Shown: positions 37,205-45,705 of the stretch, one piece after another
Layout of the letters: every line of letters starts with the position of its first letter
How positions within the stretch are numbered: position 1 is the first letter of the stretch
Assembly: GCF_014699075.1 (NCBI RefSeq)
Contig: NZ_JACXAB010000006.1
Span: forward strand, 124,001-188,000
Source: Microvirga sp.
GTDB lineage: Bacteria; Pseudomonadota; Alphaproteobacteria; Rhizobiales; Beijerinckiaceae
Direction: 5' to 3'
DNA length: 64,000 nt
The notes under the pieces: generated by a model
Seen by the model: only the letters and a program-made list of their open reading frames with translations
The model's database searches: none
Told to the model about the DNA's origin: nothing
Position numbers and translations under genes: made by a program

Positions 37205-39139
37205 TCAGGCTACCTTCACCGCGTGCTTGAGCGCGGCCAGTGTATGCACCAGGTCCCGTGCTGGCATCGGGCGGCCGAAATAATAGCCTTGAGCATCGGT
37301 GCAGCCGGCCGCTTGGATCTGGCGCAGCTGCTCTTCCGTCTCGATGCCTTCGGCCACGGTCGGCATGCCGAGGCTGCTGCCCAGATTAGCCACGGACTGC
37401 ACGATAGCGAGACAATCCGCCCGCTGGGACATTTCCCGTACGAAGGACTGGTCGATCTTGATCTTGTCGAACGGGAAGCTGCGCAGGTAGCTCAGCGACG
37501 AATAGCCGGTGCCGAAATCGTCCATGGCGATGCGCACGCCGAGGCGGCGCAGATCATGCAGCATCGAGACGGTTGCCTCGTTGTCCTGCAGCAGCACCGA
37601 TTCGGTGATCTCCAGCTCCAGCCGGCTCGGGGCGAGACCCGATGATGCCAGGGCACGGCTGACGCTCTGCACCAATCCCCGGCTGCGGAACTGCACGGGT
37701 GAAAGGTTGACCGCCACATGGATGTTACGCGGCCACTTTATCGCTTCTCGGCAGGCCTGCTCGAGGATCCAGTCGCCCAGGGGCACGATGAGACCCGTGT
37801 CCTCGATCACCGGGATGAACTCGGCGGGCGGAACGAGTCCGCGCTCCGGATGGTGCCAGCGCAGGAGTGCCTCGTAGCCTCCGATCTCATTGTCGCTGAT
37901 GTTGATCTGCGGCTGGTAGAACAATTCGAACTCACCGTTGGTCGCGGCCTTGCGCAGATCGACCTCGAGCACGCGGCGGGCCTGAAGCTGCACGTCCATC
38001 TCCTGCTCGAAGAAGCGGAACGTGCCGCGCCCGTCGGCCTTGGCGTGATAGAGAGCCATGTCCGCATGCTTCAGGATCTGGCTTGGGGTGACATGGCCTT
38101 GAGCCAGCGCGATTCCGATGCTGGTGCCGATGAAGATCTCCTGGCCGTTGACGCTGAACGGCGCACGCATTGCTTCCACGATGCGGGCCGCGAGAGCCGC
38201 GCTCTCGCCCGGCTTGCTGATCCCGGTCTGCAGGATTGCGAACTCGTCGCCGCCGAAACGGGAGATGAGGTTTCTCACCTGACCTTCATGCGCAGGGATG
38301 CAGTCCCGCAGGCGCTCGGCGACCGCCTTGAGCAGTTCGTCTCCCGTCTCGTGGCCGAAGGAGTCGTTGACGTCCTTGAAGTGATCCAGATCCAGATAGG
38401 AAACGGCAATGGTGCGCCCCTGCGGTTTCAAGCCGGCGAGGGCCTGCTCCAGCTGGTTGCGGAGCACCACGCGGTTGGGAAGGCCCGTCAATGCATCCTG
38501 ATGAGCAAGGGCATGGAGCTCCTGATGAGCGCTCGCCAGCAGGCGGTTGTGCCTGTCGAGAAGCAGGATCAGGATGACGCCCACCAGGATCAGGCTTGCG
38601 GCAATGCCGGAGAAGGCCCAATGCAGGCGGATGAGTTCGTGCTGATCCTTCTGGACAAGCGCGGCGCCGTGGTTGTGCGCAGCCGATGCCAATTGTGAAA
38701 GCGGAGCCTCAAGCGGAGCCAGGATCTGGAGCGCCTCTTGTGCGCCCTGCGGACGTTGATCGAGATCGTCGATCAGAGGCTGCACGGCAGCGATCTTGTC
38801 CTGGAACTCGCGAAGGGTGGCTCTGTGTTCCGGATTGCTCTGGAGGAGGTCCTTGAAGCTGCCCTCGTTCAGGATCTGCGCTCTGCCACGAAGAATCTCG
38901 TAGCGCAGTTCCACCTCTTCCCTGCCGACCCCGCTGCCGGAATTGGTGAAATCGGCCAAGCGATGTTCGAGCCTCATGAACTCGGAGGTCGCCTGGCCGG
39001 CTTCCCAGGCAGGGTTATAGAGAGAGATCTGTCGAAGGGTTCCCTGGCGCTGCACGACGAGCACGGAGATGTAGACAGCGGCGACCAGGAATGCACCGAT
39101 GACGACAGCAATGACCGTTTTGAATGTGCGCAGCGACAA
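37205..39139 (-). CDS. membrane GGDEF-EAL protein (cyclic di-GMP cyclase/phosphodiesterase)
   Basis: A 644-residue protein with an N-terminal transmembrane helix (about 8-29), a periplasmic region of about 145 residues rich in helices, a second helix near 174-195 (GIAASLILVGVILILLLDRH), a GGDEF domain (QDALTGLPNRVVL, LDLDHFKDVNDSFGH, SRFGGDEFAIL) and an EAL domain (GGYEALLRWHHPERG, DDFGTGYSSLSYLRSF, AEGIETEEQL). Both active sites look intact. It begins 29 bp after the stop of a small secreted molybdopterin-domain protein, so the two are likely one operon, and that protein may be the periplasmic sensor partner. Confidence 0.94.
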   Translation of the reverse strand: MSLRTFKTVIAVVIGAFLVAAVYISVLVVQRQGTLRQISLYNPAWEAGQATSEFMRLEHRLADFTNSGSGVGREEVELRYEILRGRAQILNEGSFKDLLQSNPEHRATLREFQDKIAAVQPLIDDLDQRPQGAQEALQILAPLEAPLSQLASAAHNHGAALVQKDQHELIRLHWAFSGIAASLILVGVILILLLDRHNRLLASAHQELHALAHQDALTGLPNRVVLRNQLEQALAGLKPQGRTIAVSYLDLDHFKDVNDSFGHETGDELLKAVAERLRDCIPAHEGQVRNLISRFGGDEFAILQTGISKPGESAALAARIVEAMRAPFSVNGQEIFIGTSIGIALAQGHVTPSQILKHADMALYHAKADGRGTFRFFEQEMDVQLQARRVLEVDLRKAATNGEFELFYQPQINISDNEIGGYEALLRWHHPERGLVPPAEFIPVIEDTGLIVPLGDWILEQACREAIKWPRNIHVAVNLSPVQFRSRGLVQSVSRALASSGLAPSRLELEITESVLLQDNEATVSMLHDLRRLGVRIAMDDFGTGYSSLSYLRSFPFDKIKIDQSFVREMSQRADCLAIVQSVANLGSSLGMPTVAEGIETEEQLRQIQAAGCTDAQGYYFGRPMPARDLVHTLAALKHAVKVA

Positions 39140-39168
39140 AGGCGACCTCCGGACCCTGCCAGGCCCTG

Positions 39169-39687
39169 CTATCTCACGTCGATCTTCGCGACCTGCCAGG
39201 CAGACCGCGCGTAATAGGTCTGGGTCTGCAGGTCGGGATTGCTGTCGTATGGATAGATGATGAACAGGGGGCCCTTGTCGCGCACGGGCATGTACTCTCC
39301 GTTACGCTTGATGGCGAGGATCGCATTATACTTCCCGAAATCCGCCATCGGGATCTCGGTGCTGTAATCGTTGAGCGCCACCACCACGACCCGCTGGCCG
39401 TTCGCGCCGACAAGCTTCATCAGCTTGTCCATGGGGACGCCCTCGAACTTCACCTTGCCCTCATGCCAGGGCGTCGTGGTCTCGATCGTCACCAAGCCCA
39501 TGGATTCCAGCATCTGACGGTCAAACTGCGCCGTGTTGTCCTTGTTGGTCACGGAGATCTTGCCCGAGATCGTCAGGATCGGCCTGTCGGTCGGCATGGC
39601 CAGAGAAGCCGCATATGCGGCGCCCACGAAGGCGGTCAGAGCAAGCAGCGCTGCCACCAAGCCGGTCTTCACCTTGGCGCGAAACAT
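39169..39687 (-). CDS. secreted oxidoreductase-molybdopterin-binding-like domain protein
   Basis: A 172-residue exported protein with a signal peptide (VKTGLVAALLALTAFVGAAY, cleaved after AYA). The mature part resembles a short SUOX-type molybdopterin domain: ILTISGKISVTNKDNTAQFD, DRQMLESMGLVTIETTTPWH, FEGVPMDKLMKLV, VVVALNDYSTEIP and GPLFIIYPYDSN. The cysteine that would bind molybdenum is absent (no Cys in the mature protein), so it is probably a ligand-binding relic rather than an enzyme. Its tight pairing with a GGDEF-EAL gene suggests a sensory role. Confidence 0.82.
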   Translation of the reverse strand: MFRAKVKTGLVAALLALTAFVGAAYAASLAMPTDRPILTISGKISVTNKDNTAQFDRQMLESMGLVTIETTTPWHEGKVKFEGVPMDKLMKLVGANGQRVVVVALNDYSTEIPMADFGKYNAILAIKRNGEYMPVRDKGPLFIIYPYDSNPDLQTQTYYARSAWQVAKIDVR

Positions 39688-39891
39688 GGGAAACCCCTAC
39701 ACAAGAAGTAATGTAAACACATGAAACGGATTAACTTAAGCAAAGTCTTACACAACTCTACAACGGAAGCAAAAAAACAATGATAACAATATTACGATTG
39801 ATGAAGTCTTACTTCCGGAAGCCCTGACCTTGTACACGCATCCGCAGCCGATCGCTTGAGACGCAACGCCGCAAAAGGCGGTTGCCTCCCT

Positions 39892-39929
39892 CAAAAAGAG
39901 AGCCGCCCTGAGAAGGCCAGGGCGGCTCG
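39892..39929 (-). terminator. Rho-independent terminator of the ring-cleaving dioxygenase gene
   Basis: On the minus strand: GAGCCGCCCTG-GCCTTCT-CAGGGCGGCTC then TCTTTTTG, about 33 nt after the stop at 39962. The rest of 39688-39961 is AT-rich (39710-39800) and should hold the promoter of the molybdopterin-domain gene, but no consensus was clear. Confidence 0.85.
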
Positions 39930-39961
39930 CAGCATTCGATGAAACTGGTGGAACCCAGGCT

Positions 39962-40900
39962 CTAAAGCGGCTTGAGTCCTGCCTCGATCTCAGCCCGGCG
40001 CGGCTCCAGGAAGGGCGGAAGGGCGAGGCGCTCGCCGAGCTTGTCCATGGGCTCGTCGGTGGCAAAGCCTGGCCCGTCGGTGGCGATCTCGAACAGGATG
40101 CCGTTGGGCTCGCGGAAATAGAGACTGCGGAAGTAATAGCGATCCACCGGGCCGCTCGACGGCGCCCGCAACGATTGCAGGCGCTCCCAGCATTCCTGGT
40201 AGGTTTGCTCGTTCGGCGTGCGGAAGGCCACGTGGTGCACGCCGCCCGCACCCTGACGAGCCGGCGCGAGGCCCGGCTCCACGGCCACATGCAGCTCTGC
40301 GCCGGCGCCGCCTTCGCCCATGGCGAACACATGCACCGGCGTATCGCCGACGCGATACTCTCGAGCCGCCCGCATATCCATGGCCTCGGTAAGCACGCGG
40401 GCCGTGCGCTCCAGCTTCGGAACGCTGATCCGGATCGGGCCGAGGCCGCGGATCTGGTGCTCGACCGGCACGGGGCTGTGCTCCCACGGATGAGCCTCCC
40501 CCTGCCCGCCATCGTCGACGAGGCTCAGGCGCTGGCCTTCGAAATCCTCGAAATCGAGGGAAAGGCGGCCGTCGCGCTCGACAACCTCGTCGCTGCGCAC
40601 ATTGAGGCTGTCGAAGCGGTCCTTCCACCAGGCAAGAGCTTTCTCGCCATTCACCCGCAAGGCCGTCTGGGCAATGCTGTGGGTGCCGCGCCGCTCGCGG
40701 TCCACCGGCCAGTCGAAGAAGGTGATGTCCGTACCGGGAGACGCCTTCGCATCCGCATAGAACAGGTGGTAGGCGCTCACGTCGTCCTGGTTGACGGTCT
40801 TCTTCACGAGCCGCAGGCCCAGGGTCTGGGTGTAGAAGGCGTGATTGCCGCGCGCATCCGCCGTGACGGCAGTCAGATGATGAATTCCGGTCAGCTTCAT
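39962..40900 (-). CDS. ring-cleaving dioxygenase, VOC family (MhqO/MhqA-like)
   Basis: A 312-residue two-module vicinal-oxygen-chelate protein. The first module begins [20 protein letters not shown] with the His metal ligand; [20 protein letters not shown] follows. The second module has [20 protein letters not shown] and [19 protein letters not shown] with the Glu ligand. Relatives are called glyoxalase or hydroquinone-specific dioxygenase, acting on catechol or hydroquinone. The start at 40900 gives the usual length; an ATG at 40912 is an alternative. Confidence 0.92.
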   Translation of the reverse strand: MKLTGIHHLTAVTADARGNHAFYTQTLGLRLVKKTVNQDDVSAYHLFYADAKASPGTDITFFDWPVDRERRGTHSIAQTALRVNGEKALAWWKDRFDSLNVRSDEVVERDGRLSLDFEDFEGQRLSLVDDGGQGEAHPWEHSPVPVEHQIRGLGPIRISVPKLERTARVLTEAMDMRAAREYRVGDTPVHVFAMGEGGAGAELHVAVEPGLAPARQGAGGVHHVAFRTPNEQTYQECWERLQSLRAPSSGPVDRYYFRSLYFREPNGILFEIATDGPGFATDEPMDKLGERLALPPFLEPRRAEIEAGLKPL

Positions 40901-41037
40901 GGCGCTCTCCATTCCTGTGACGGATAGATAAGCCGGCACTGCTGCGGCGGCGAGACCATCGACCGCCAAGCTGACTTTGCTGAAATGCAAATGCTGAGGT
41001 TGTGAACTCATTTTTTGAGAGCCAGAGACCACATCCG

Positions 41038-41135
41038 CTTCGTCATGGCCGGACTTGATCCGGCCATCCACGTCTTAGAACCTCAACGTCGCAGAAGACG
41101 TGGAGCCCCGGGACAAGCCCGGGGATGACGACGAG
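41038..41135. repeat. REP-like palindromes between dioxygenase and M20 genes
   Basis: Two palindromes in tandem: TCATGGCCGGACTTGATCCGGCCATC and CCCCGGGACAAGCCCGGGGATGACG, with short ACGTCTT...AGAAGACGT arms between. Same style as 3425 and 22224. Confidence 0.65.
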
Positions 41136-41139
41136 GGAT

Positions 41140-42576
41140 TTAGGCTGCCTTCGCGCGGAGATCGTCCGGCGTGACATCGTCCGGGATCGGGCAGCGATAG
41201 GCGCGCCCGCCGGTGCGCTCCCGCAGCTCCGCCTTGGCGCGGGCGATGAGGTCCGGATTGCGAAGGCAATCGGCGGCGGTGGCCGCCATGGCTTTGGCGG
41301 CGAGCACCATGCCCTTATGCGCGGCCGGCAGGTTGCCCTGCGTGACGAGCTGCCAGGTGTGGAACGGGGTGCCGATGGCAAAGCAGGCCGTGTGGCACTG
41401 CACGGTCGGCACGATCCAGCTCACGTCGCCCACATCGGTGGTGCCCATCATCACCTCCTCGCGGGCTGGCATGGAGAGAACGCCGTCATGCAGCACCTTG
41501 GTCTTCAGGGACATGTCATACGGCTTCACGCTCGCAAGGATCTCCTCTTCGGTCAGCGCTGACTTCTGGAGCTTCTCCGCGAAGGCGACATCCGATTCAT
41601 CGAACGCGGGCGGGCCGAGGCGGCGCATGTTCTCGAACATGGCCTCCTGCAGCGCCTTGTTCGGCACGACGTTGGAGGTCGCGTCCGTGATCTGCACGGA
41701 AACGGAAGTCTCCGTCATCAGCGCCGCGCCTTCCGCGATCTTCTTCACGCGCTCGAACAGGCGCTCGGCGTCGGGCAGGTGCGGCGAGCGTACGAGGTAG
41801 AGCGACTCGGCGTAAGCCTGCACCACGTTGGGCGCATCACCGCCGGTGTTGGTGATGGCGTAATGCACGCGGGCGTCGGAGGGCATGTGCTCGCGCATGT
41901 AGTTCACGCCCACATTCATGAGCTCCACCGCATCGAGCGCCGAGCGGCCCACATGGGGCGAGACGGCCGCATGCGCGGCCCGGCCCCTGAAGCGGAAATA
42001 GGCCTGGATGCAGGCGAGCGACGAGGTGGTCGAGACCTCGTTGATCACGTTCGGGTGCCAGCAGAAGGCGGCATCGAGATCGTCGAACAGGCCGGCGCGG
42101 GCCATGAAGGTTTTGCCCGATCCGCTCTCCTCGGCCGGGCAGCCGTAATAACGCACGGTGCCGGCGATGCCCTCCGCTTGAAGCGCATCCTTGAGGGCGA
42201 CGGCGGCGAGCGCGGATCCCGCTCCGAGGAGGTTGTGGCCGCAGCCATGGCCCGGCGCGCCTCTCACCGTCGGCTTGTGCTCGGCGAAGCCGGACACCTG
42301 TGCCAGATCAGGCAGGGCATCGAACTCGCCGAGGATCCCGACGACGGGACCGCCCAAGCCCCATTCGGCCACGAAGGCCGTGGCCATGCCGCCAACATTT
42401 GGCGTGATGCGGAATCCCTCGCGTTCCAGGATAGTGATCTGCTCAGCGACCGACCGGTGCTCTTCGAAGGCAAGTTCCGGCATGGCCCAGATGCGGTCGC
42501 TCAAGGCGCAGTAATCCTCGGCTTTGGCATCGACGTGGCGGGCAATGACATCAAGGCTCAGGCGGTCGTTATGCAT
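41140..42576 (-). CDS. M20 family amidohydrolase (AbgB-like p-aminobenzoyl-glutamate hydrolase)
   Basis: A 478-residue metallo-amidohydrolase. Visible motifs: GILGEFDALPDLAQVSG, GHGCGHNLLGAGSALAAVAL with metal His, YYGCPAEESGSGKTFMARAG with the Glu pair, WHPNVINEVST and FRFRGRAAHAAVSPHVGRSA from the dimerisation domain. This set matches the AbgB subgroup that cleaves p-aminobenzoyl-glutamate and other N-acyl amino acids. No signal peptide, so cytoplasmic. No AbgA or AbgT partner is adjacent. Confidence 0.93.
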   Translation of the reverse strand: MHNDRLSLDVIARHVDAKAEDYCALSDRIWAMPELAFEEHRSVAEQITILEREGFRITPNVGGMATAFVAEWGLGGPVVGILGEFDALPDLAQVSGFAEHKPTVRGAPGHGCGHNLLGAGSALAAVALKDALQAEGIAGTVRYYGCPAEESGSGKTFMARAGLFDDLDAAFCWHPNVINEVSTTSSLACIQAYFRFRGRAAHAAVSPHVGRSALDAVELMNVGVNYMREHMPSDARVHYAITNTGGDAPNVVQAYAESLYLVRSPHLPDAERLFERVKKIAEGAALMTETSVSVQITDATSNVVPNKALQEAMFENMRRLGPPAFDESDVAFAEKLQKSALTEEEILASVKPYDMSLKTKVLHDGVLSMPAREEVMMGTTDVGDVSWIVPTVQCHTACFAIGTPFHTWQLVTQGNLPAAHKGMVLAAKAMAATAADCLRNPDLIARAKAELRERTGGRAYRCPIPDDVTPDDLRAKAA

Positions 42577-42649
42577 GGTGTGATGAAATCTCGGGATGGT
42601 GGGAATGGTGCGACCTTACCCAGGATCGGGTTAGGGTGAAAGGGAGAGG

Positions 42650-42830
42650 ATGCAGGTTGCTCGCATTCCCTCTCCCATGTGGGAGAGGGGCAGGGGTGAG
42701 GGAATGACACTTCAACAGCAAGGCACTGTCGTCTCCGTTGCAGCACGGATCCCACAGCCCCTCATTCTTCATCGGCCTGCCCTCACCCCAACCCTCTCCC
42801 ACCCGGGAGAGGGAGATACGCTGGTTGGTT
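42650..42830. repeat. inverted-repeat intergenic element between M20 and ABC exporter genes
   Basis: The gap 42577-42861 has two hairpin blocks: CCCTCTCCCATGTGGGAGAGGG and CCCTCTCCCACCCGGGAGAGGG, flanked by GGGGTGAGGG and CCCTCACCCC, forming one large imperfect palindrome with a unique centre. Typical non-coding intergenic repeat; no gene seen. Confidence 0.7.
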
Positions 42831-42861
42831 TACTCAGCCATCCAGTCAGACCATCTATCCC

Positions 42862-44715
42862 TCAAACCCTCTCGCCCTTGCTCTCCCTGCGTGGCGCCAA
42901 GAACCCGCCCGACTGGCGCGACCAGAGGCCCGCATAGAGGCCGTTATTCTCCAGCAGCTCCTCATGCGTTCCCTCTTCCACGATCCGGGCCTCGTCCATG
43001 ACGATGAGGCGGTCCATGAGCTGCAGGGTCGAGAGGCGGTGCGCGATGGCGATCACCGTTTTGCCCTCCATGAGCGTGGCAAGCGATTCCTGGATCGCCG
43101 CCTCGACCTCGGAATCGAGCGCCGAGGTCGCCTCGTCCAGGATCAGGATCGGCGCGTCCTTCAGGATCACGCGGGCAATCGCAATGCGCTGGCGCTGGCC
43201 GCCGGAAAGTTTCACGCCGCGCTCGCCCACATGGGCATCGAAGCCGCGCCGCCCGCGCCCGTTGACGAGGCGCTCGATGAAGTCGGTGGCATGAGCCTGG
43301 CGCGCGGCCTCGCGCATCGCCTCCTCGCTGGCATCGGGCCGCCCGTAGAGGATGTTCTCGCGGATCGAGCGGTGCAGGAGCGACGTGTCTTGCGTCACCA
43401 CGGAAATTTTTCCGCGCAGGCTCTCCTCCTGCGCGTCGGCAATGTCATGCCCGTCGATGAGGATGCGGCCCTCTTGCGGCTCGAAGAAGCGCAGCAGCAG
43501 GTTGACCAGCGTGGTCTTGCCGACGCCGGAGCGGCCGACGAGGCCGATCTTCTCGCCGGGCCGCAAGGTGAGATCGAGCCGCTCGATGACCGTGTCGCCC
43601 TCGCCGTAGGAGAAGCTGACATTCTCGAAGCGGATCTCGCCGCGCGGCACTGTAAGCGGCCTCGCATTGGGCTTGTCCTGCATGGTGAGCGGGCGCGAGA
43701 TCGTCTTCATGCCCTCTTGCACCGTGCCGAGATTCTCGAAGATGCCCATGACCTCGAAGGCCACCCAGCCGGACATGGAGACGATCTGCGTGGAGAGCAG
43801 CAGCGCCGTGGTCATGGTGCCGGCATCGACCCGGTTGGCGCTGAACAGCCACACCGCCACAGTCCCGGTGGCGACCAGGAAAATCGCGTTGAGAATGGTC
43901 AGCCCCGCCACGTAGAGGGTGTTGATGCGCTGCTGGCTCATGAAGGCATCGTTGAGCCTATGATAGCCCTCGCTGATGTACTCGTCCTCGTCCTTGCGGC
44001 GCCCGAACAGTTTGACCGTCATGATGTTGGTGAAGCTGTCCACCACCTTGCCGGTGACGGCGGAGCGCGCCTCGCTCGACACGCGCGAGCGGGTCTGGAT
44101 GCGCGGCACGGAAACGCCGAGCAGCGTGGCATAGAGCACGAACCATCCGGCCATCGGAATGGCGAGGCGCCAGTCCTGCGTGCCCAAGAGACCGATGGAG
44201 GCCGCGCCGAAGATCAGGATCTGCCAGACCGCGCGTGCCACCGACAGGACCGTCTCGCGCAGGGGCCGGCCCGTCTGCAGCACCCGGTTGGCGATGCGCC
44301 CGGCAAAATCCTCCTGGAAGAAGCCGAGAGGCTGGCGCACCACGTGCCAGTAGTTCTGCCAATGCACCATGGTGGTGAAGGAGACGGCAAGCGAGTGGTT
44401 GACCAGCAGCCGGAACAGGATCGTGCCCACCGGCCGCACCAGCAGGATGATCGCCGCCATGGCGATGAGCAGCGGCCCGGCCTCGTCGAAAATGCCTTCC
44501 GGCGAGGTGGTCGAGAGGGCGTTCACCAGGCGCCCGATGAGCCAGGGAATCAGCGCCTCGAACACGGCAAGCACGAAGCCGAGCGCGAACAGGGCAATGA
44601 ACAGGCCCTTCGCCTGCCGGATGAAGTGCCAGTAGAAGCCCCACAACGTATCCGGAGGCGATTCCTCCGGCGGCTTCTTTCGGAAATCGATGCGGGTCTC
44701 GAAAAAACGGAACAT
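42862..44715 (-). CDS. ABC transporter ATP-binding/permease protein (half-size exporter)
   Basis: A 617-residue type-I exporter half. The first 330 residues hold six membrane helices (FIALFALGFVLAVFEALIPW, LLIAMAAIILLVRPVGTILF, IPMAGWFVLYATLLGVSVP and others). The nucleotide-binding domain has Walker A GRSGVGKTTLVNLL, Q-loop VVTQDTSLL, signature KLSGGQRQRIAIARV, Walker B ILILDEATSALDS and switch His AIAHRLST. It would function as a homodimer, exporting lipids, drugs or peptides; substrate unknown. Not in an operon. Confidence 0.95.
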   Translation of the reverse strand: MFRFFETRIDFRKKPPEESPPDTLWGFYWHFIRQAKGLFIALFALGFVLAVFEALIPWLIGRLVNALSTTSPEGIFDEAGPLLIAMAAIILLVRPVGTILFRLLVNHSLAVSFTTMVHWQNYWHVVRQPLGFFQEDFAGRIANRVLQTGRPLRETVLSVARAVWQILIFGAASIGLLGTQDWRLAIPMAGWFVLYATLLGVSVPRIQTRSRVSSEARSAVTGKVVDSFTNIMTVKLFGRRKDEDEYISEGYHRLNDAFMSQQRINTLYVAGLTILNAIFLVATGTVAVWLFSANRVDAGTMTTALLLSTQIVSMSGWVAFEVMGIFENLGTVQEGMKTISRPLTMQDKPNARPLTVPRGEIRFENVSFSYGEGDTVIERLDLTLRPGEKIGLVGRSGVGKTTLVNLLLRFFEPQEGRILIDGHDIADAQEESLRGKISVVTQDTSLLHRSIRENILYGRPDASEEAMREAARQAHATDFIERLVNGRGRRGFDAHVGERGVKLSGGQRQRIAIARVILKDAPILILDEATSALDSEVEAAIQESLATLMEGKTVIAIAHRLSTLQLMDRLIVMDEARIVEEGTHEELLENNGLYAGLWSRQSGGFLAPRRESKGERV

Positions 44716-44938
44716 CAGGGCCTGCGTGTGTTTGAGCCCGAATCAACGGGCCGCGGGCCGGAATAGTGCAACATTCTTTGGCTTGAGGGTGGCAGTCGCA
44801 GTAAGTTGAAGACCTGTACTAGTAGGCTGGAGTTTCCTAGCGGCATGGTTGCCTCACCGATTCCATGCTCCTATGAGGAAGCCTCCCCCGGTGGGCGGTG
44901 CTCATCAGATCTGAGGCGCCTTGAAGGCCAGTAAACGA

Positions 44939-45699
44939 ATGTCGCTGAACCACTCCTTTCATTATTGATCTTGCAGGTCGTTACCTTCCTCCTCCGGGCA
45001 GGTTCCTCGACTTCGGCTGTGGGACTGCCGATCTGGCTGCTCTCGCCCTCGCTCATGGGTATGATGCCTACGGCGTGGATACGTTCCTGGGTGTGGGCGA
45101 CAGCTCGGAAAACCTGAAGATCGCCACTGGAAGGATTGGCTCTCGTGCCTTGGCCATTGATCCGGATCAGCCGATGCCCTTCGAGGATGGCTCCTTCGAT
45201 ATTGTGGCTTCCAATCAGGTCTTCGAGCATGTGTCCGAGCTGGACGGCATCTGCAGCGAGATTGCTCGTGTCACACGTGCTGGCGGACTCCTGCTGGCGC
45301 TAATGCCGACCTCGGAAGTCTTATGGGAGGATCACCTGAAGATGCCGTGGGTGCATCGTCTTCCCGTCGGGTCGGAACGGCAGCGCATGCTCATGAAAGC
45401 TTTTCGCCGAATGGGCTTCGGCACGGCAGGCATCCGACGATGAATGGCTCAGCAGGGCAGACGCGATCCTGCGCGGGGAGGTGTTCCACCGTCCGGTCAG
45501 TGAGTACGTTTCCGCGTTCAGCAAGCATTTCCGGCTGCTCGCCGAGGATGAGCCGGCATGGGCTCGCTACCGGATCGAGCGCCATCCGCTCCTCAAGCGC
45601 GGCTCTGCCCTGGCCGAATTGCCAGGCACCGACAGCCTTATGCGGCAAGCCGTGCGCCGAGCGGCGGGAGCCGTTCTCGTGCTGCAACGCCTGGCGTAA
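44939..45699 (+). pseudogene. SAM-dependent methyltransferase broken by two frameshifts
   Basis: Pieces of one class-I methyltransferase lie in three frames. From 44939 the frame reads MSLNHSFHY then stops. From about 44967 another frame reads DLAGRYLPPPGRFLDFGCG and on through GYDAYGVDTF, PFEDGSFDIVASNQVFEHVS (motif I and post-I are clear) to KAFRRMGFGTAG, stopping at 45441. The next frame continues DEWLSRADAILRGEVFHRPV to its end at 45699 (LVLQRLA). One base change near 44966 and another near 45425-45441 would restore a single protein of about 250 residues. Either a decayed gene or sequencing indels. Preceded by 220 bp with no features. Confidence 0.8.
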
Positions 45700-45705
45700 C
45701 GAACC

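Noticed and set aside
44871..45230. 119-codon minus-strand frame over the broken methyltransferase
   Set aside because: No family features; the plus-strand pieces show clear SAM motifs.
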